From an uncultured Paraprevotella sp. (GTDB taxonomy: Bacteria > Bacteroidota > Bacteroidia > Bacteroidales > Bacteroidaceae): 51,902 bases of DNA. The notes beneath the pieces were generated by a model. That model saw nothing but the letters and a program-made list of their open reading frames with translations, was not told the origin of the DNA and ran no database searches. Positions 36,905 through 46,935 of this stretch are shown in pieces (the first letter of the stretch is position 1; each line of letters begins with the position of its first letter). The translations under genes and the position numbers were made by a program. Location: the NCBI GenBank assembly GCA_947177395.1, contig CAMWUI010000019.1:1-51902 (forward strand), in the 5' to 3' direction.

Positions 36905-37019
36905 TGGACGTTCTGTACAGAACCTGTTGTACGGAGTGTACAGTAACTATTGTACAGAGTGTACAGAGCCTGTTGTACAGAGTGTACAGCAACTATTGTA
37001 CGGAGTGTACAGTAACTAT
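36905..37019. repeat. 23-bp tandem array C with TGTAC-N5-GTACA dyads
   Basis: Five units of 23 bp start at 36905, 36928, 36951, 36974 and 36997. The last four each hold the perfect dyad TGTAC-N5-GTACA, and the first is degenerate. Units at 36928 and 36997 are identical. The dyads face the same side of the helix every two turns, as expected for a multi-site operator. The array sits between the GH95 terminator and the second hsdM promoter, about 290 bp from the latter. It is much better preserved than array A. Confidence 0.92.
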
Positions 37020-37112
37020 TGCACGAATACCAAAAACTGTTCTATCGGATATTTGAAATTACCAAAAGGAGGAAGCAAGAAATCGATCATTTCCCAGGAA
37101 AAGCCCCAAAAG

Positions 37113-37146
37113 GACGATGCCGCGGGTCTTCACTCGCGGCATCGTC
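37113..37146 (-). terminator. Terminator after the GH95 gene
   Basis: GACGATGCCGCG (37113-37124) and CGCGGCATCGTC (37135-37146) form a 12-bp stem. On the minus strand the stem is followed by CCTTTTGGGGCTTTT, a moderately T-rich tail. It lies 25 bp after the GH95 stop. Confidence 0.75.
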
Positions 37147-37170
37147 TCCTTTAAGGATAAATACAAATCT

Positions 37171-40100
37171 TTATTTCACAACGATTTTATGGCTTTCCGT
37201 ATGCCCGTCGGCGGCAAGGATACTTACCAGAAGCACCTTGCCCCAAGAAGGGTTTACGGTAACGACAGACGAAGCGGCCGAAGCCAGTTTACAACCGGAC
37301 ACGTCGGTTACAGTCATCTCGACCAATCCGTTTCCTGCAGCACGGATGCCACCGTTCACAACCGATACAGAAAAAGCCTGCATAGGTTCCACAGCAGGTG
37401 CTTGGATACCCGTAGCCGTCTGAGTGAAATCAATCGTATAGGTTCCGCCTTCCGTCGTAGTAAACAAGATGGTGTTTTCACCCACAACATCAGCTTTCAC
37501 TTCACTGCCTGCCGCATTCGTTACCAGACGATCCGTAATACCGGGATAATTCACAGCACAAGGTATGCCGGCACGGGAACGGATAACGGCTTTCTGCAAC
37601 TTTCCGGCCGTCCATTCCTCATCGACTTCAAAATTGCCGACCGCACACAGTCCCGTCACTTTACCGGAAGCCCATACGGAAGGAAGGGCCGGCAACAACT
37701 GCAACGTATCCGTATGACTCTGCAACAGCATCTCCGCCACGCTGGAGCATACTCCGAAGTTACCGTCAATCTGGAAGGGGGCATGCGAATCGAAGAGGTT
37801 GTAATACACACCGCCGGCATACTGATTGGTTCCGTATGCGGTGGAATGTTTCAGGGCTGCTTTCATGATGACATGGGCATGGTCGCCGTCAAGCGCACGG
37901 GCCCAGAGGTTTATCTTCCATCCCATAGACCATCCCGTAGCTCCGTCACCACGCGCTTTCAGTGCATTCACAGCCGGTATGAAATAAGGGCTGTCCTTGG
38001 ATATCTGGTTACAAGGATAAAGACACATCAGATGGGATAGGTGACGATGTCCCTGTTCGTTGCCGTTACCGGTCGCATAGTCGGTATATTTCCATTCGCG
38101 CAACATGAGGTCTCCCGTCTTGATGCCGTTGAAACTGCTTCCAAACGTACCCTTATACTCCTCCGTATGCAAACCGTCGTCCAAATGGGCAAACTTATCT
38201 TTCAGTTCGCCGACAAAAGCATCATCCACTTCCGCCTCGTCTCCCAATATATCCAGCGCCTTCAAGGTGCTGGCGAACAAGTCCCACACCAACTGCTGTG
38301 CATGTGTTACCGCATTCTCGCTGCCGGGTCCATGCTCGGGCGACCATTCCTTCGGACACTCCCATGTGCCGTCGCTTCCTTTCACCAGACGTTCCATCCA
38401 ATATTGCGTACAACTCAGCATCACGGGGAACGCTTTCGTCTTCAAATACTCCCGGTCCAGCGTATATCGATAATGCTGCCACATGTGACAACAATACCAG
38501 GCATTGGCTATCACATAATTATTGGCGAAACTGGTACAATGACCGAAGATGTTGTTTTCCGTGAAACAGGTCCATCCCACCGTCTGACCGGATTGTTTGG
38601 CATACTTTTTCCATTCGGCATGGTCTATGGCCATACTATATATATAATTAAGGAATGGCTCGTGCAACTCGGACAGATTCGTCGGTTCCGCCGGCCAATA
38701 ATTCATCTGCACATTGATATTGGCATGGATGTCCGACTGCCATGGGGGAGCCGCCTGATTGTTCCAGATACCCTGCAGATTGGCCGGCGTGTCCATACCC
38801 CGGGAAGAAGAAATCAACAGATAGCGGCCATAGTTGAAATACAATTCCTCCAACATCAGCGAACTGCCCTCGCGCCCCGTATTGCCGGCACGGTTGTAAG
38901 TCGTGATAAGTTCCTGAGTATCCATCTTGTTCTCCGCACCGGTCAAAGTAAGCGCCATACGGTCATACAAACTCTTGTAATCTTTTACATGGTCGGAATA
39001 GAGTGCATCCCATCCTTTTCCTGCGGCAACATCGGCCCTTTGATCCACCATCGCTTTCATGGCTGCCACATTGCTGATGTACGACAATTGGGACGGATCG
39101 AAATTCGTCGCACCGGCCAAAACGACCAGCAATTCGTCAGCTCCGCTCACTTCTATGCCCTCGTCCGTTGTCGTCATCGTTCCGTTGATCGGCACAAGCT
39201 TTGCACAGGCACGGAAGCTCACAAGATCCAGTTTCCCCTCGAAGGACGCCATGCCGTCAGCATACGTCACAAGAGCCGAGTTGGCATTATTGCCCAGCGA
39301 CACACGCACATTGATGTGTCCCGGCTGTGAAGCCGTCAACCGCACGGCCATCACCTTGTCCGGATAGCTACTGATGTATTCGCGCTTGTAGGTAACAGCC
39401 TTGTCCGGACTGCGAAACGAAACAGTAGCCGTAGCATTGGACAAATCGAGCTGACGATAATAATCCTGCACCGCATTTGAATCAAAGAAACCGAACGTGT
39501 CATCCATATTCTCGATGAACAGATCGCCGAAATTCTGATATGCGCCGCGCGATGTGGAACTTCCCGTCCACAAAGACTTATCGTTGAACTGCACCTGATC
39601 CTTCAGGACACCGCCGTATACCATACCTCCGAACTCACCGTTACCGATAGGCAGGGCATACTCCATCCACGGATTGGCCACTGTGGCTTTTGTCACCGGC
39701 TCGCGGTACCACAACGTATATTTGCTCTCCGGCACATAGCCTTCGATGCCGACCACCTTGTATTCCGGCAATTGTATATTGTCCGGATCCAACAATTCAA
39801 TCACATTGTTACCGTCATCGGCATTCCATACTCCCAATTCCACACCGGCACCATAAGCCCCGAACTGGTTCATTCCCTTGGTGCCTGTCGAGGGTGTACG
39901 GATTTCCCAACCCGGGAAGAACGAGACATTGGCAGTCTGATACAGCGAAAAGTCAGTCTGCGTCTGCGTCGATGAGGCATAAAAGCGGTCTCCCTTGAAA
40001 ACAAGATTATGTCCGGCCTTGCTCACCAGTGCGAAAGCATCTTTGTTTCCAACAAATTTCCATTTCTGCCCATCCGCCTCATCTATCACGGCAGTCATGA

Positions 40101-40701
40101 CTTTCTTACCGTCTCCCATATCCTGCAAGACGGCATTGCCACGCTTGAAACGCAGATAGTACCATTGCTCCTTCTCTGCCGTACTGAACACCGGTAGCGG
40201 CGCACTTACCAGAAACTCCAGCGGATTGTTCGCATCGCCTGCTGTCCACTGTCCGAGTTCCTTGTTGACACCGGCTCCCCCCCACTGATTCATGGACTGA
40301 CTGCCGGATTTCAACTGGATTTCCCAAGCATCCGTATTCCCGGCATGAGTAGAATGTACCAGTTTCAGTTCCGCCCCATCCGCATTTCCGGTCTGGAAAC
40401 GGCTTCCATTCCATGTAAGCGCATGCCCGGCACGACTTATCATCCGGAACGAGGCTGCATCGCCTACCAGTTTCCACTGCTGCTCTTCCGTACCCAAAGC
40501 CAATGTTTTCGTCAGGACAGACGAACCGGCACCCATATCCTGCAATACGGCGCCACCGGTCCGAAACCGAACATAATGCCAGACTTCCTCGTCACCGGCA
40601 CTGAACGTCGGCGACTGTGCCCGAACTTGCAATGCCACGGTACCAATCACCGCCAGCATCAAGCACGTCACTCTTTTCCAATACGATAAAAACTTTCTCA
40701 T
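37171..40701 (-). CDS. Secreted GH95 alpha-L-fucosidase with lectin-like repeats
   Basis: Removes alpha-1,2-linked fucose (or galactose in some members) from glycans such as mucin O-glycans. I start it at the ATG at 40701, giving 1176 residues and a signal peptide ([20 protein letters not shown]); the frame is open 24 codons further. Two ricin-like repeats occupy about 35-160 and 175-310, each with GGAVLQDMG or GNAVLQDMG. The GH95 part has [30 protein letters not shown] and FQIDGNFG, the known active-site segments. The last 70 residues resemble a weak type IX secretion or sorting tail. It stands alone, with no SusC/D genes nearby. Confidence 0.95.
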   Translation of the reverse strand: MRKFLSYWKRVTCLMLAVIGTVALQVRAQSPTFSAGDEEVWHYVRFRTGGAVLQDMGAGSSVLTKTLALGTEEQQWKLVGDAASFRMISRAGHALTWNGSRFQTGNADGAELKLVHSTHAGNTDAWEIQLKSGSQSMNQWGGAGVNKELGQWTAGDANNPLEFLVSAPLPVFSTAEKEQWYYLRFKRGNAVLQDMGDGKKVMTAVIDEADGQKWKFVGNKDAFALVSKAGHNLVFKGDRFYASSTQTQTDFSLYQTANVSFFPGWEIRTPSTGTKGMNQFGAYGAGVELGVWNADDGNNVIELLDPDNIQLPEYKVVGIEGYVPESKYTLWYREPVTKATVANPWMEYALPIGNGEFGGMVYGGVLKDQVQFNDKSLWTGSSTSRGAYQNFGDLFIENMDDTFGFFDSNAVQDYYRQLDLSNATATVSFRSPDKAVTYKREYISSYPDKVMAVRLTASQPGHINVRVSLGNNANSALVTYADGMASFEGKLDLVSFRACAKLVPINGTMTTTDEGIEVSGADELLVVLAGATNFDPSQLSYISNVAAMKAMVDQRADVAAGKGWDALYSDHVKDYKSLYDRMALTLTGAENKMDTQELITTYNRAGNTGREGSSLMLEELYFNYGRYLLISSSRGMDTPANLQGIWNNQAAPPWQSDIHANINVQMNYWPAEPTNLSELHEPFLNYIYSMAIDHAEWKKYAKQSGQTVGWTCFTENNIFGHCTSFANNYVIANAWYCCHMWQHYRYTLDREYLKTKAFPVMLSCTQYWMERLVKGSDGTWECPKEWSPEHGPGSENAVTHAQQLVWDLFASTLKALDILGDEAEVDDAFVGELKDKFAHLDDGLHTEEYKGTFGSSFNGIKTGDLMLREWKYTDYATGNGNEQGHRHLSHLMCLYPCNQISKDSPYFIPAVNALKARGDGATGWSMGWKINLWARALDGDHAHVIMKAALKHSTAYGTNQYAGGVYYNLFDSHAPFQIDGNFGVCSSVAEMLLQSHTDTLQLLPALPSVWASGKVTGLCAVGNFEVDEEWTAGKLQKAVIRSRAGIPCAVNYPGITDRLVTNAAGSEVKADVVGENTILFTTTEGGTYTIDFTQTATGIQAPAVEPMQAFSVSVVNGGIRAAGNGLVEMTVTDVSGCKLASAASSVVTVNPSWGKVLLVSILAADGHTESHKIVVK

Positions 40702-40799
40702 AAATACATTATATAATAAAAGGTTAACTATGAATTTCATTCCGAACCGCAAGAACAATCGGCAAAGATCCACCGCACCTCTACCACACCTTGTATTTA

Positions 40800-40807
40800 C
40801 AAAAATA
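40800..40807 (-). promoter_or_regulatory. -7 box of the GH95 gene
   Basis: TATTTTTG on the minus strand, about 99 bp before the start codon chosen for the fucosidase. No convincing -33 box. Confidence 0.4.
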
Positions 40808-40907
40808 AAACAATATATTCATATCTGATAACTCTTTTCCCTATTTTTTCATATCCGTCGGCAAAAGATTAAAGATTCCGGACAAAAGATCGGATATCCG
40901 ACGTCCA

Positions 40908-40953
40908 CATACAAGCAGGTCCGGCTCCCGAGAGAACCAGACCTGCCTGTATG
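40908..40953 (-). terminator. Hairpin after the lipoprotein gene
   Basis: CATACAAGCAGGTC (40908-40921) pairs with GACCTGCCTGTATG (40940-40953) except for one A-C position. It lies just after the stop of the lipoprotein gene. No clear T run follows on the minus strand, so it may be an RNA-stabilising hairpin or a weak terminator of the fabH-to-lipoprotein block. Confidence 0.6.
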
Positions 40954-40971
40954 CGCACCACAAAAATATAA

Positions 40972-41361
40972 TCACTGAATTTTCCAGCCTTCACCGCTAC
41001 GTACCATCGGCAAGACTATTTCCTCACTGGTACTATCCGCATAAACAGCTTCGAGAAAAACATGTCCCACTTCCTCCATTATCGTATCGGATAACACTCG
41101 CACAGCAACCAATCCTCCTGTCCGGCATTTTTCCCGCTCGGCATATTGCGCCAGCAGATCTATCAACTGACTCCGGTATTCGTCCGTCATGCTGTCCCTG
41201 TAGACAATGGCATCCACACATTGTGCATACTCTCCAGCAATAAAATGACCGTAATAGTCCACCGCCGCACTTCGCAGACGATCGCTTTCCGTAGCCCGTC
41301 GACAACCGATGATACTCCCTGTCAGCAAAACCGACAGAAACAAATATAAAAACGTCCGCAT
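40972..41361 (-). CDS. Small lipoprotein of unknown function
   Basis: A 129-residue protein with a lipoprotein signal peptide: hydrophobic core LYLFLSVLLTGSIIG and lipobox cysteine C20. The mature part has a pattern like an NTF2-like DUF4878 fold (YYGHFIAGEYAQCVDAIVY, then SGEGWKIQ at the end). It starts 1 bp after the der stop, so it is cotranscribed with der. Function unknown. Confidence 0.82.
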   Translation of the reverse strand: MRTFLYLFLSVLLTGSIIGCRRATESDRLRSAAVDYYGHFIAGEYAQCVDAIVYRDSMTDEYRSQLIDLLAQYAEREKCRTGGLVAVRVLSDTIMEEVGHVFLEAVYADSTSEEIVLPMVRSGEGWKIQ

Positions 41362-41362
41362 C

Positions 41363-42676
41363 TTATTTCTGACGAATAAATATGTTCATTGGGGTACCAC
41401 AGAAATCCCAGCGTTCACGTATCTTGTTTTCCAAGAAACGCTTATAAGGTTCCTTCACATACTGCGGCAGATTCGCATAAAACACAAACGACGGTATCTG
41501 CGTATCGGGCAACTGCATGCAATATTTTATCTTAATGTACTTCCCTTTGATCGAAGGAGGCGGATAAGCCTCTATGAGCGGCAACATTTCCTCGTTCAGT
41601 CTGGCCGTTGAAACGCGCATCTTACGGTTCAGATAAACATCTTTAGCCGTTTCCAACACCTTAAAGATACGCTGTTTGGTAAGAGCGGAACCGAACACAA
41701 TAGGAAAATCGTCAAAAGGCGCCATACGGTTGCGAATAGCGTATTCGAATTCCTTCATCACCTTCGTATCCTTGTTTTCGACCAGGTCCCACTTGTTTAC
41801 TACAACCACCAGACTTTTCTGGTTCCGTTGGATAAGCTGAAAGATGTTCAGGTCCTGCGACTCGATGCCGCGTGTGGCATCTATCATGAGAATACAAACG
41901 TCCGAATTCTCAATCGAGCGAATAGAACGCAGGACGGAGTAGTATTCTAGATCCTCATTCACCTTGCTTTTCCGGCGGATACCGGCCGTATCTACCAGAT
42001 AAAAATCAAAACCGAACTTGTCATACCGCGTATAGATGGAATCGCGCGTCGTACCCGCGATGTCCGTCACGATGTTGCGTTCCTCACCGATGAAGGCGTT
42101 CACGATACTGGACTTACCGGCATTGGGACGCCCGACCACTGCAAAACGGGGGATATTATCCTCCACCTCTTCCGTCACTGGCTTGGGAAACTTACTTACC
42201 ACCAGATCCAACAGATCGCCCGTACCGCTACCGGTAGCCGCTGAAATACAATAGGGATCTCCCAGTCCGAGAGAATAAAATTCAGCAGAACTGTATATCC
42301 ACTCGTTCGTATCCGCCTTGTTTGCCACCAGTATCACCGGTTTTTTGGAACGCCGCAGGATACCGGCCACAGCCTGATCCAGATCCGTCACGCCATTGGT
42401 CACATCCACCAAAAACAATATAACATCTGCTTCTTCTGTGGCCAACGTCACTTGTTTGCGTATCTCTTCTTCAAATATATCATCCGAATTGACAACCCAT
42501 CCGCCCGTATCCACGACGGAAAACTCCTTGCCGATCCATTCGGATTTTCCATACTGACGGTCACGTGTCGTACCGGCATGCTCACTCACGATGGCGTGAC
42601 GCGTCTGGGTCAGCCGGTTGAACAATGTAGACTTACCTACATTCGGACGTCCCACTATCGCTACTAAATTTCCCAT
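41363..42676 (-). CDS. der: Ribosome biogenesis GTPase Der (EngA)
   Basis: Essential GTPase with two G domains in tandem that helps assemble the 50S subunit; 437 residues. The first P-loop is GRPNVGKST (9-17) with DTGGW as G3 and NKAD as G4; the second is GRPNAGKSS near 183 with DTAGIR and NKWD. The C-terminal KH-like domain ends in [12 protein letters not shown]. It follows era by 39 bp and precedes the lipoprotein gene. Confidence 0.97.
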   Translation of the reverse strand: MGNLVAIVGRPNVGKSTLFNRLTQTRHAIVSEHAGTTRDRQYGKSEWIGKEFSVVDTGGWVVNSDDIFEEEIRKQVTLATEEADVILFLVDVTNGVTDLDQAVAGILRRSKKPVILVANKADTNEWIYSSAEFYSLGLGDPYCISAATGSGTGDLLDLVVSKFPKPVTEEVEDNIPRFAVVGRPNAGKSSIVNAFIGEERNIVTDIAGTTRDSIYTRYDKFGFDFYLVDTAGIRRKSKVNEDLEYYSVLRSIRSIENSDVCILMIDATRGIESQDLNIFQLIQRNQKSLVVVVNKWDLVENKDTKVMKEFEYAIRNRMAPFDDFPIVFGSALTKQRIFKVLETAKDVYLNRKMRVSTARLNEEMLPLIEAYPPPSIKGKYIKIKYCMQLPDTQIPSFVFYANLPQYVKEPYKRFLENKIRERWDFCGTPMNIFIRQK

Positions 42677-42715
42677 ATCAAAATCTCTCTTTTACGGCTT
42701 CACAGCCTGTGTTTG

Positions 42716-43600
42716 TTACTCTAAATTATATCCATACATTTTCAAAGCTCTCTCAGAACTGCGCCAGTCCTTGTCGACCTTGACAAATGTTTCCAAGTAA
42801 ATCGACTTGCCGAAAAAGGTCTCCAGAGCCTTACGGGCTTCCGTGGATACTTTTTTCAGCGCGACTCCCCGATGACCGATAATAATGCCTTTCTGCGATT
42901 CCCGCTCCACAAAGATAACGGCATGGATACGGATGTGATGTTCCTCCTCCTTGAACTGCTCTACCACCACTTCCACCGAATAGGGAATCTCCTTATCATA
43001 ATAAAGAAGTATCTTTTCTCTGATAATTTCCGTAACGAAAAAACGGGCAGGCTTGTCTGTCCACTGTTCTTTACCAAAATAAGGCGGCGAATCGGGCAAC
43101 AAATCCCGGATACGTCCCAATACAGTATCGACGTTAAATTTACAAAGAGCGGATATCGGAATAATTTCCGCCTGCGGCAGTACTTCATGCCATTCCTCCA
43201 CCTTGCTCGTCAATGCCTTTTGGTCACTCAGATCTATCTTGTTAATCAACACCAGCACAGGCACAGCCATCCGGGCCACCTTTGCCAGAAAATCCTGATT
43301 CTTGTCCGGTGTCTCCACCATATCGGTCACATAAAGCAAAACATCCGCATCCTGCAAGGCCGATTCCGAAAAGTTCAGCATAGACTCCTGCAACTTATAG
43401 TTCGGCTTCAGCACGCCTGGCGTATCCGAAAAGCATATTTGCATATCATCGGTATTAAGAATACCCATAATACGGTGACGCGTCGTCTGTGCCTTAAAAG
43501 TGGCTATAGAAATGCGTTCTCCCACCAACAAATTCATCAGCGTAGACTTGCCTACATTGGGGTTTCCCACGATGTTTACGAATCCGGCCTTGTGTCCCAT
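42716..43600 (-). CDS. era: GTPase Era
   Basis: Essential GTPase that binds 16S rRNA near its 3' end and guides 30S maturation; 294 residues. The P-loop is GNPNVGKST (12-20), G3 is DTPG, G4 is NKID, and the C-terminal KH domain contains IIIGHRGVALKKV. A terminator hairpin lies 28 bp upstream, so era either depends on readthrough from fabH or on a promoter that I could not see. Confidence 0.97.
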   Translation of the reverse strand: MGHKAGFVNIVGNPNVGKSTLMNLLVGERISIATFKAQTTRHRIMGILNTDDMQICFSDTPGVLKPNYKLQESMLNFSESALQDADVLLYVTDMVETPDKNQDFLAKVARMAVPVLVLINKIDLSDQKALTSKVEEWHEVLPQAEIIPISALCKFNVDTVLGRIRDLLPDSPPYFGKEQWTDKPARFFVTEIIREKILLYYDKEIPYSVEVVVEQFKEEEHHIRIHAVIFVERESQKGIIIGHRGVALKKVSTEARKALETFFGKSIYLETFVKVDKDWRSSERALKMYGYNLE

Positions 43601-43628
43601 CTGTCTTTCTTATTTAATCTATCAGAAC

Positions 43629-43662
43629 AAAAAAACGCACCGGATTGGGGATGCGTTTTTTT
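43629..43662. terminator. Terminator between fabH and era
   Basis: AAAAAAACGCA (43629-43639) and TGCGTTTTTTT (43652-43662) form an 11-bp stem with a T run on both strands. In the minus direction it would end fabH transcription 31 bp after its stop. Confidence 0.85.
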
Positions 43663-43693
43663 GCTGTATGTTCTTTAAATCCCAACGTATGCC

Positions 43694-44701
43694 TTATCCA
43701 TTTACAGCACCGTCGTATCCCCATTTCATATAAGCTGCTCCCCAGGTGAAGCCTGCTCCGAAAGCCGTAAAAATAAGATTGTCGCCTTTCTTCAACTGTT
43801 TTTCATATTCCCACAAAGCCAAGGGCAGGGTCGCAGCCGATGTATTACCGAAATGCTGAATATTCAGCATTACTTTTTCCATCGGCAACTCCAGACGGTG
43901 GGCCACAGCCTCGATGATACGAACATTGGCCTGATGAGGAATCACCCAGGCAATATTGTCCTTGTCAAGCCCGTTACGTTCGGCCACAAGTGCCGAAGCA
44001 TCACTCATATTCGTCACGGCAAATTTGAATACGGTACGGCCTTCCTGATGGAGGTAATGCAAACGATGATCTATCGTAAAATAAGACGGAGGACAAGCCG
44101 ATCCGCCGGCCTTCATGCACAGGAAAGGCAGTCCCTTACCGTCGGTACGCAGATAAGCGTCTTTCCAACCATAATCCTCAGTAGTGGGCTCAACCAGCAC
44201 TGCCGCCGCCCCGTCGCCGAAAATCGGACATGTAGCCCGGTCGGTATAATCTACCATGGATGACATTTTATCCGCACCGACAACGACGATGCGTTTGTAA
44301 CGACCGCTCTCTATAAGCGCAGACGCCGTGTCCATGGCAAAAAGGAAGCCGCTGCAGGCAGCCTGCAAATCATAGGCGAAAGCATTGGTCATACCCAGTT
44401 TGCCAATGACTATAGAAGCTGTCGAAGGGAAATGATAGTCCGGTGTCGAAGTACTTACGATAACACAATCGATGGAATCAGGCTCCGCTCCTGTTTTCTG
44501 CAACAATTGTTTGACAGCCTTGCGGGCCATATAACTCGTGCCAAGCCCCTCTTCGTTCAGAATGCGTCTTTCCTTCACACCGATGCGTGTCATAATCCAC
44601 TCATCGTTGGTATCCACCATGTGCGACAATTCCTCATTTGTGAGAATATAGTCGGGTACATATCCTCCAATACCAGTGATTACTGCATGTATTTTTTCCA
44701 T
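43694..44701 (-). CDS. fabH: Beta-ketoacyl-ACP synthase III
   Basis: Starts fatty acid synthesis by condensing acetyl-CoA with malonyl-ACP; 335 residues. The catalytic triad is C116 (DLQAACSGF), H256 ([11 protein letters not shown]) and N286 (HFGNTSAAT). The neighbours rpmF and DUF177 upstream, and era and der downstream, form the usual Bacteroidetes order; plsX is not present between rpmF and fabH. Confidence 0.97.
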   Translation of the reverse strand: MEKIHAVITGIGGYVPDYILTNEELSHMVDTNDEWIMTRIGVKERRILNEEGLGTSYMARKAVKQLLQKTGAEPDSIDCVIVSTSTPDYHFPSTASIVIGKLGMTNAFAYDLQAACSGFLFAMDTASALIESGRYKRIVVVGADKMSSMVDYTDRATCPIFGDGAAAVLVEPTTEDYGWKDAYLRTDGKGLPFLCMKAGGSACPPSYFTIDHRLHYLHQEGRTVFKFAVTNMSDASALVAERNGLDKDNIAWVIPHQANVRIIEAVAHRLELPMEKVMLNIQHFGNTSAATLPLALWEYEKQLKKGDNLIFTAFGAGFTWGAAYMKWGYDGAVNG

Positions 44702-44720
44702 TTCTTGCTATTCTTATCTT

Positions 44721-44760
44721 AAAAAAGTAGCCGGAGAAACTGCTTTGAGTTCTCTGGCTA
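44721..44760 (-). terminator. Terminator or attenuator between rpmF and fabH
   Basis: TAGCCGGAGAA (44728-44738) and TTCTCTGGCTA (44750-44760) pair with one mismatch, and CTTTTTTAAG follows on the minus strand. It could limit how much of the abundant rpmF message continues into fabH. Confidence 0.75.
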
Positions 44761-44779
44761 TATTCTGCTTCCGCGTTAT

Positions 44780-44968
44780 TTAAACCGCCGCTTCTTCTTT
44801 CACGATGGCCAACTTGCCTCTATAATATCCGCAGGTCGGGCAAACAGTGTGATAGATGTGGAATGCGCCGCAGTTCGGGCAGATGGCCAACGTTGGAGCT
44901 ACCGCCTTGTCATGCGTTCTTCTTTTCAGCGTTCTCGTTTTCGATTGTCTTCTTTTAGGATGTGCCAT
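44780..44968 (-). CDS. rpmF: 50S ribosomal protein L32
   Basis: A 62-residue ribosomal protein with a basic N-terminus (MAHPKRRQSKTRTLKRRTHD) and a zinc ribbon of four cysteines, C30, C33, C43 and C46. It follows DUF177 by 12 bp, the arrangement found in most bacteria. Confidence 0.97.
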   Translation of the reverse strand: MAHPKRRQSKTRTLKRRTHDKAVAPTLAICPNCGAFHIYHTVCPTCGYYRGKLAIVKEEAAV

Positions 44969-44980
44969 TTCTTTATCAGT

Positions 44981-45505
44981 TTAATTATTATCTATTATTT
45001 TTTTCAATTCATTCCATCGTGGATCTGTCGGCGCTTCCGATTTCTCTTCCGCTCCAGCCGTATGATACCCCAATATCTCCATCATTTCCGGATCACACTC
45101 TCCATCTCCATGCACACGTTGCAAAGGTAATTCCAATGCAATAAACTCATACACGTGCCATGCCACATTCAGGCATCCGTCGTCAGCGGGGACTTTAACC
45201 CAATCGCCTTCGTCCGCATAGACATCACCGAAAGCGACGTTGAGTTCCCGCTCAGCCTCTATATCGCAGTCCATATCTTCCAGACAACGATCACAAGTCA
45301 CCGTCACTGTTCCCCGCAATACAAATGTCAGCAGAAACGTATCACCGGCTGCTTTCCTGACCGTCAGGTCCACCACGACATTTCCGGCATGGATGTCCGT
45401 ATTGCCCACCACAGCAAAGAAATCGTCATCAGCCACAAAGCGGCGAGTCTCCACCTCACTGCGCAAGCCCTTCAAATCGATTCTATAGATGCCAAGTGTA
45501 TCCAT
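44981..45505 (-). CDS. DUF177 (YceD) family protein
   Basis: A 174-residue protein of the YceD family, linked in other bacteria and plants to 23S rRNA processing and accumulation. The CDRCLEDMD segment carries the CxxC of the family. The -7 box TAACTTTG ends only 8 bp before the ATG, so the transcript would have almost no leader. Confidence 0.92.
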   Translation of the reverse strand: MDTLGIYRIDLKGLRSEVETRRFVADDDFFAVVGNTDIHAGNVVVDLTVRKAAGDTFLLTFVLRGTVTVTCDRCLEDMDCDIEAERELNVAFGDVYADEGDWVKVPADDGCLNVAWHVYEFIALELPLQRVHGDGECDPEMMEILGYHTAGAEEKSEAPTDPRWNELKKIIDNN

Positions 45506-45513
45506 TTGGGCTG

Positions 45514-45521
45514 CAAAGTTA
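45514..45521 (-). promoter_or_regulatory. -7 box of the DUF177-rpmF transcript
   Basis: TAACTTTG on the minus strand. Its 3' edge is 8 bp from the DUF177 start codon, leaving room for a leader of only a few bases. Confidence 0.65.
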
Positions 45522-45569
45522 CGAATTTTTAAATAACGGAAAAATAAAAGATTCTTTTTTCTTTGTATT

Positions 45570-46748
45570 TTAATACTTTTTCAGCTCAATACGAAAAGTC
45601 GTCCCTTTGCCCAAATCGGAGGACTTTACAAAAATACGTCCCTGATGATATTCTTCTACAATACGTTTGGCCAAAGAAAGCCCCAGTCCCCAGCCTCGTT
45701 CTTTTGTCGTAAATCCCGGAGTAAACACACTTTTGAAATGATTTCGGGAAATACCTTTGCCCGTATCGCTTATCTCCACCACATAACGGCCCGTCTCCTC
45801 GAATGCGGAAAGCGTAAGACGCCCACAACCGTTCATCGCATCAATGGCATTCTTACACAAGTTCTCTACGACCCACTCAAACAAAGGTGCGCACAAATTG
45901 ACCATCAACGGTTCCCGGGGTAAACTGCATTGAAGAACGATCTTGTTGGATGTCCGCCGGGTTATATATTCAGCCACGTGAGAAATAACGTCATTCATAT
46001 TTTCCGGTTTTGCCTCAGGAAGAGAACCTATCTTGGAAAAACGTTCGGCAATACGCTGCAGACGTTTCACATCTTCGTCCATTTCTGGAATCAACTCATC
46101 ATCCGGATAATTTTCATGCAATATCTCTACCCAGGCCATTAACGAAGATATAGGGGTACCGAGCTGATGGGCCGTTTCCTTGGACAGTCCCACCCATACC
46201 TTGTTTTGTTCCGCCTTCTTGGAACTGAGCAAAGCAAAAATAGCCACGACCACAAAAATAAGCACCACTCCCAACTGCACATAAGGATAAGAGGCCAGTC
46301 GCTTGAGCATGATAGACTCGTCAAAACATATCTCAATGTAATCCTCCGGCTGCGGAATTGTGTCTGCGGACGTAAGCGACAGACGTATCACGTCTCCTGC
46401 CTGTTTCATGCTCCGTGCCTGCCGGAGTACCGCTGCCAGAGAGTCTTCCGCACAAGAAGCCTGCACCGACAGATTCCGGTAGGTGAGCACTTCTTCGCTG
46501 CGGTCAAGCACAATCACCGGAATCGTGTTATTCCCGTTGATGACTTTCAGCACAAGGGTCAAATCGGTCTCGCCGTCAGCGTTGTTCAGCGTACGCATGG
46601 CTTCGGCCCATACCTCCATCTTATTTCGCTCTTCGATCGAAAGGTCTTTCACCAGTATATGGGAAACCACAAGCGAAGCCACTGATATCATCACAGCCAT
46701 CACCACCAATATGATTTTTACTTGCCTGATACGGTCCACCCACTGCAT
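45570..46748 (-). CDS. Membrane sensor histidine kinase, orphan
   Basis: A 392-residue two-component kinase. Membrane segments at about 11-33 and 157-175 enclose a periplasmic sensor of about 120 residues with no recognised ligand. The H box is ETAHQLGTPISSL with H194. The N box (ENLCKNAIDAM), G1 (DTGKGI), F (VFTPGFTTKERG) and G2 (GLGLSLAKRIV) are complete, so it should be an active kinase. No response regulator lies next to it. Confidence 0.94.
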   Translation of the reverse strand: MQWVDRIRQVKIILVVMAVMISVASLVVSHILVKDLSIEERNKMEVWAEAMRTLNNADGETDLTLVLKVINGNNTIPVIVLDRSEEVLTYRNLSVQASCAEDSLAAVLRQARSMKQAGDVIRLSLTSADTIPQPEDYIEICFDESIMLKRLASYPYVQLGVVLIFVVVAIFALLSSKKAEQNKVWVGLSKETAHQLGTPISSLMAWVEILHENYPDDELIPEMDEDVKRLQRIAERFSKIGSLPEAKPENMNDVISHVAEYITRRTSNKIVLQCSLPREPLMVNLCAPLFEWVVENLCKNAIDAMNGCGRLTLSAFEETGRYVVEISDTGKGISRNHFKSVFTPGFTTKERGWGLGLSLAKRIVEEYHQGRIFVKSSDLGKGTTFRIELKKY

Positions 46749-46861
46749 AATCTTCTGTCTTATCTATCGTAGTAGAAACGGGAATATATGCGTTTTATTG
46801 CAGACATAAACACAATCCTGCCTTACAGAAATACAGGCTTCCGCCTATCACCAATATACAA

Positions 46862-46909
46862 AAAGAATGTCCGCAGATACCCCTCAGGACAAGTCTGCGA
46901 ACATTTCTT
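46862..46909 (-). terminator. Terminator of the GH20 gene
   Basis: AAAGAATGTCCGCAGA (46862-46877) pairs with TCTGCGAACATTTCTT (46894-46909) with one mismatch, and CTTTTTGTAT follows on the minus strand. The stem is 27 bp after the GH20 stop. Bases 46749-46861 hold nothing else that I can name. Confidence 0.75.
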
Positions 46910-46935
46910 CATATCCATTCAGAAAGTTTTTCCGT

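Noticed and set aside
36905-37019. Possible CRISPR array
   Set aside because: Units are directly adjacent without unique spacers and no cas gene is present.
38041-39330. Plus-strand open frame of 429 codons
   Set aside because: Shadow of the GH95 gene on the other strand.
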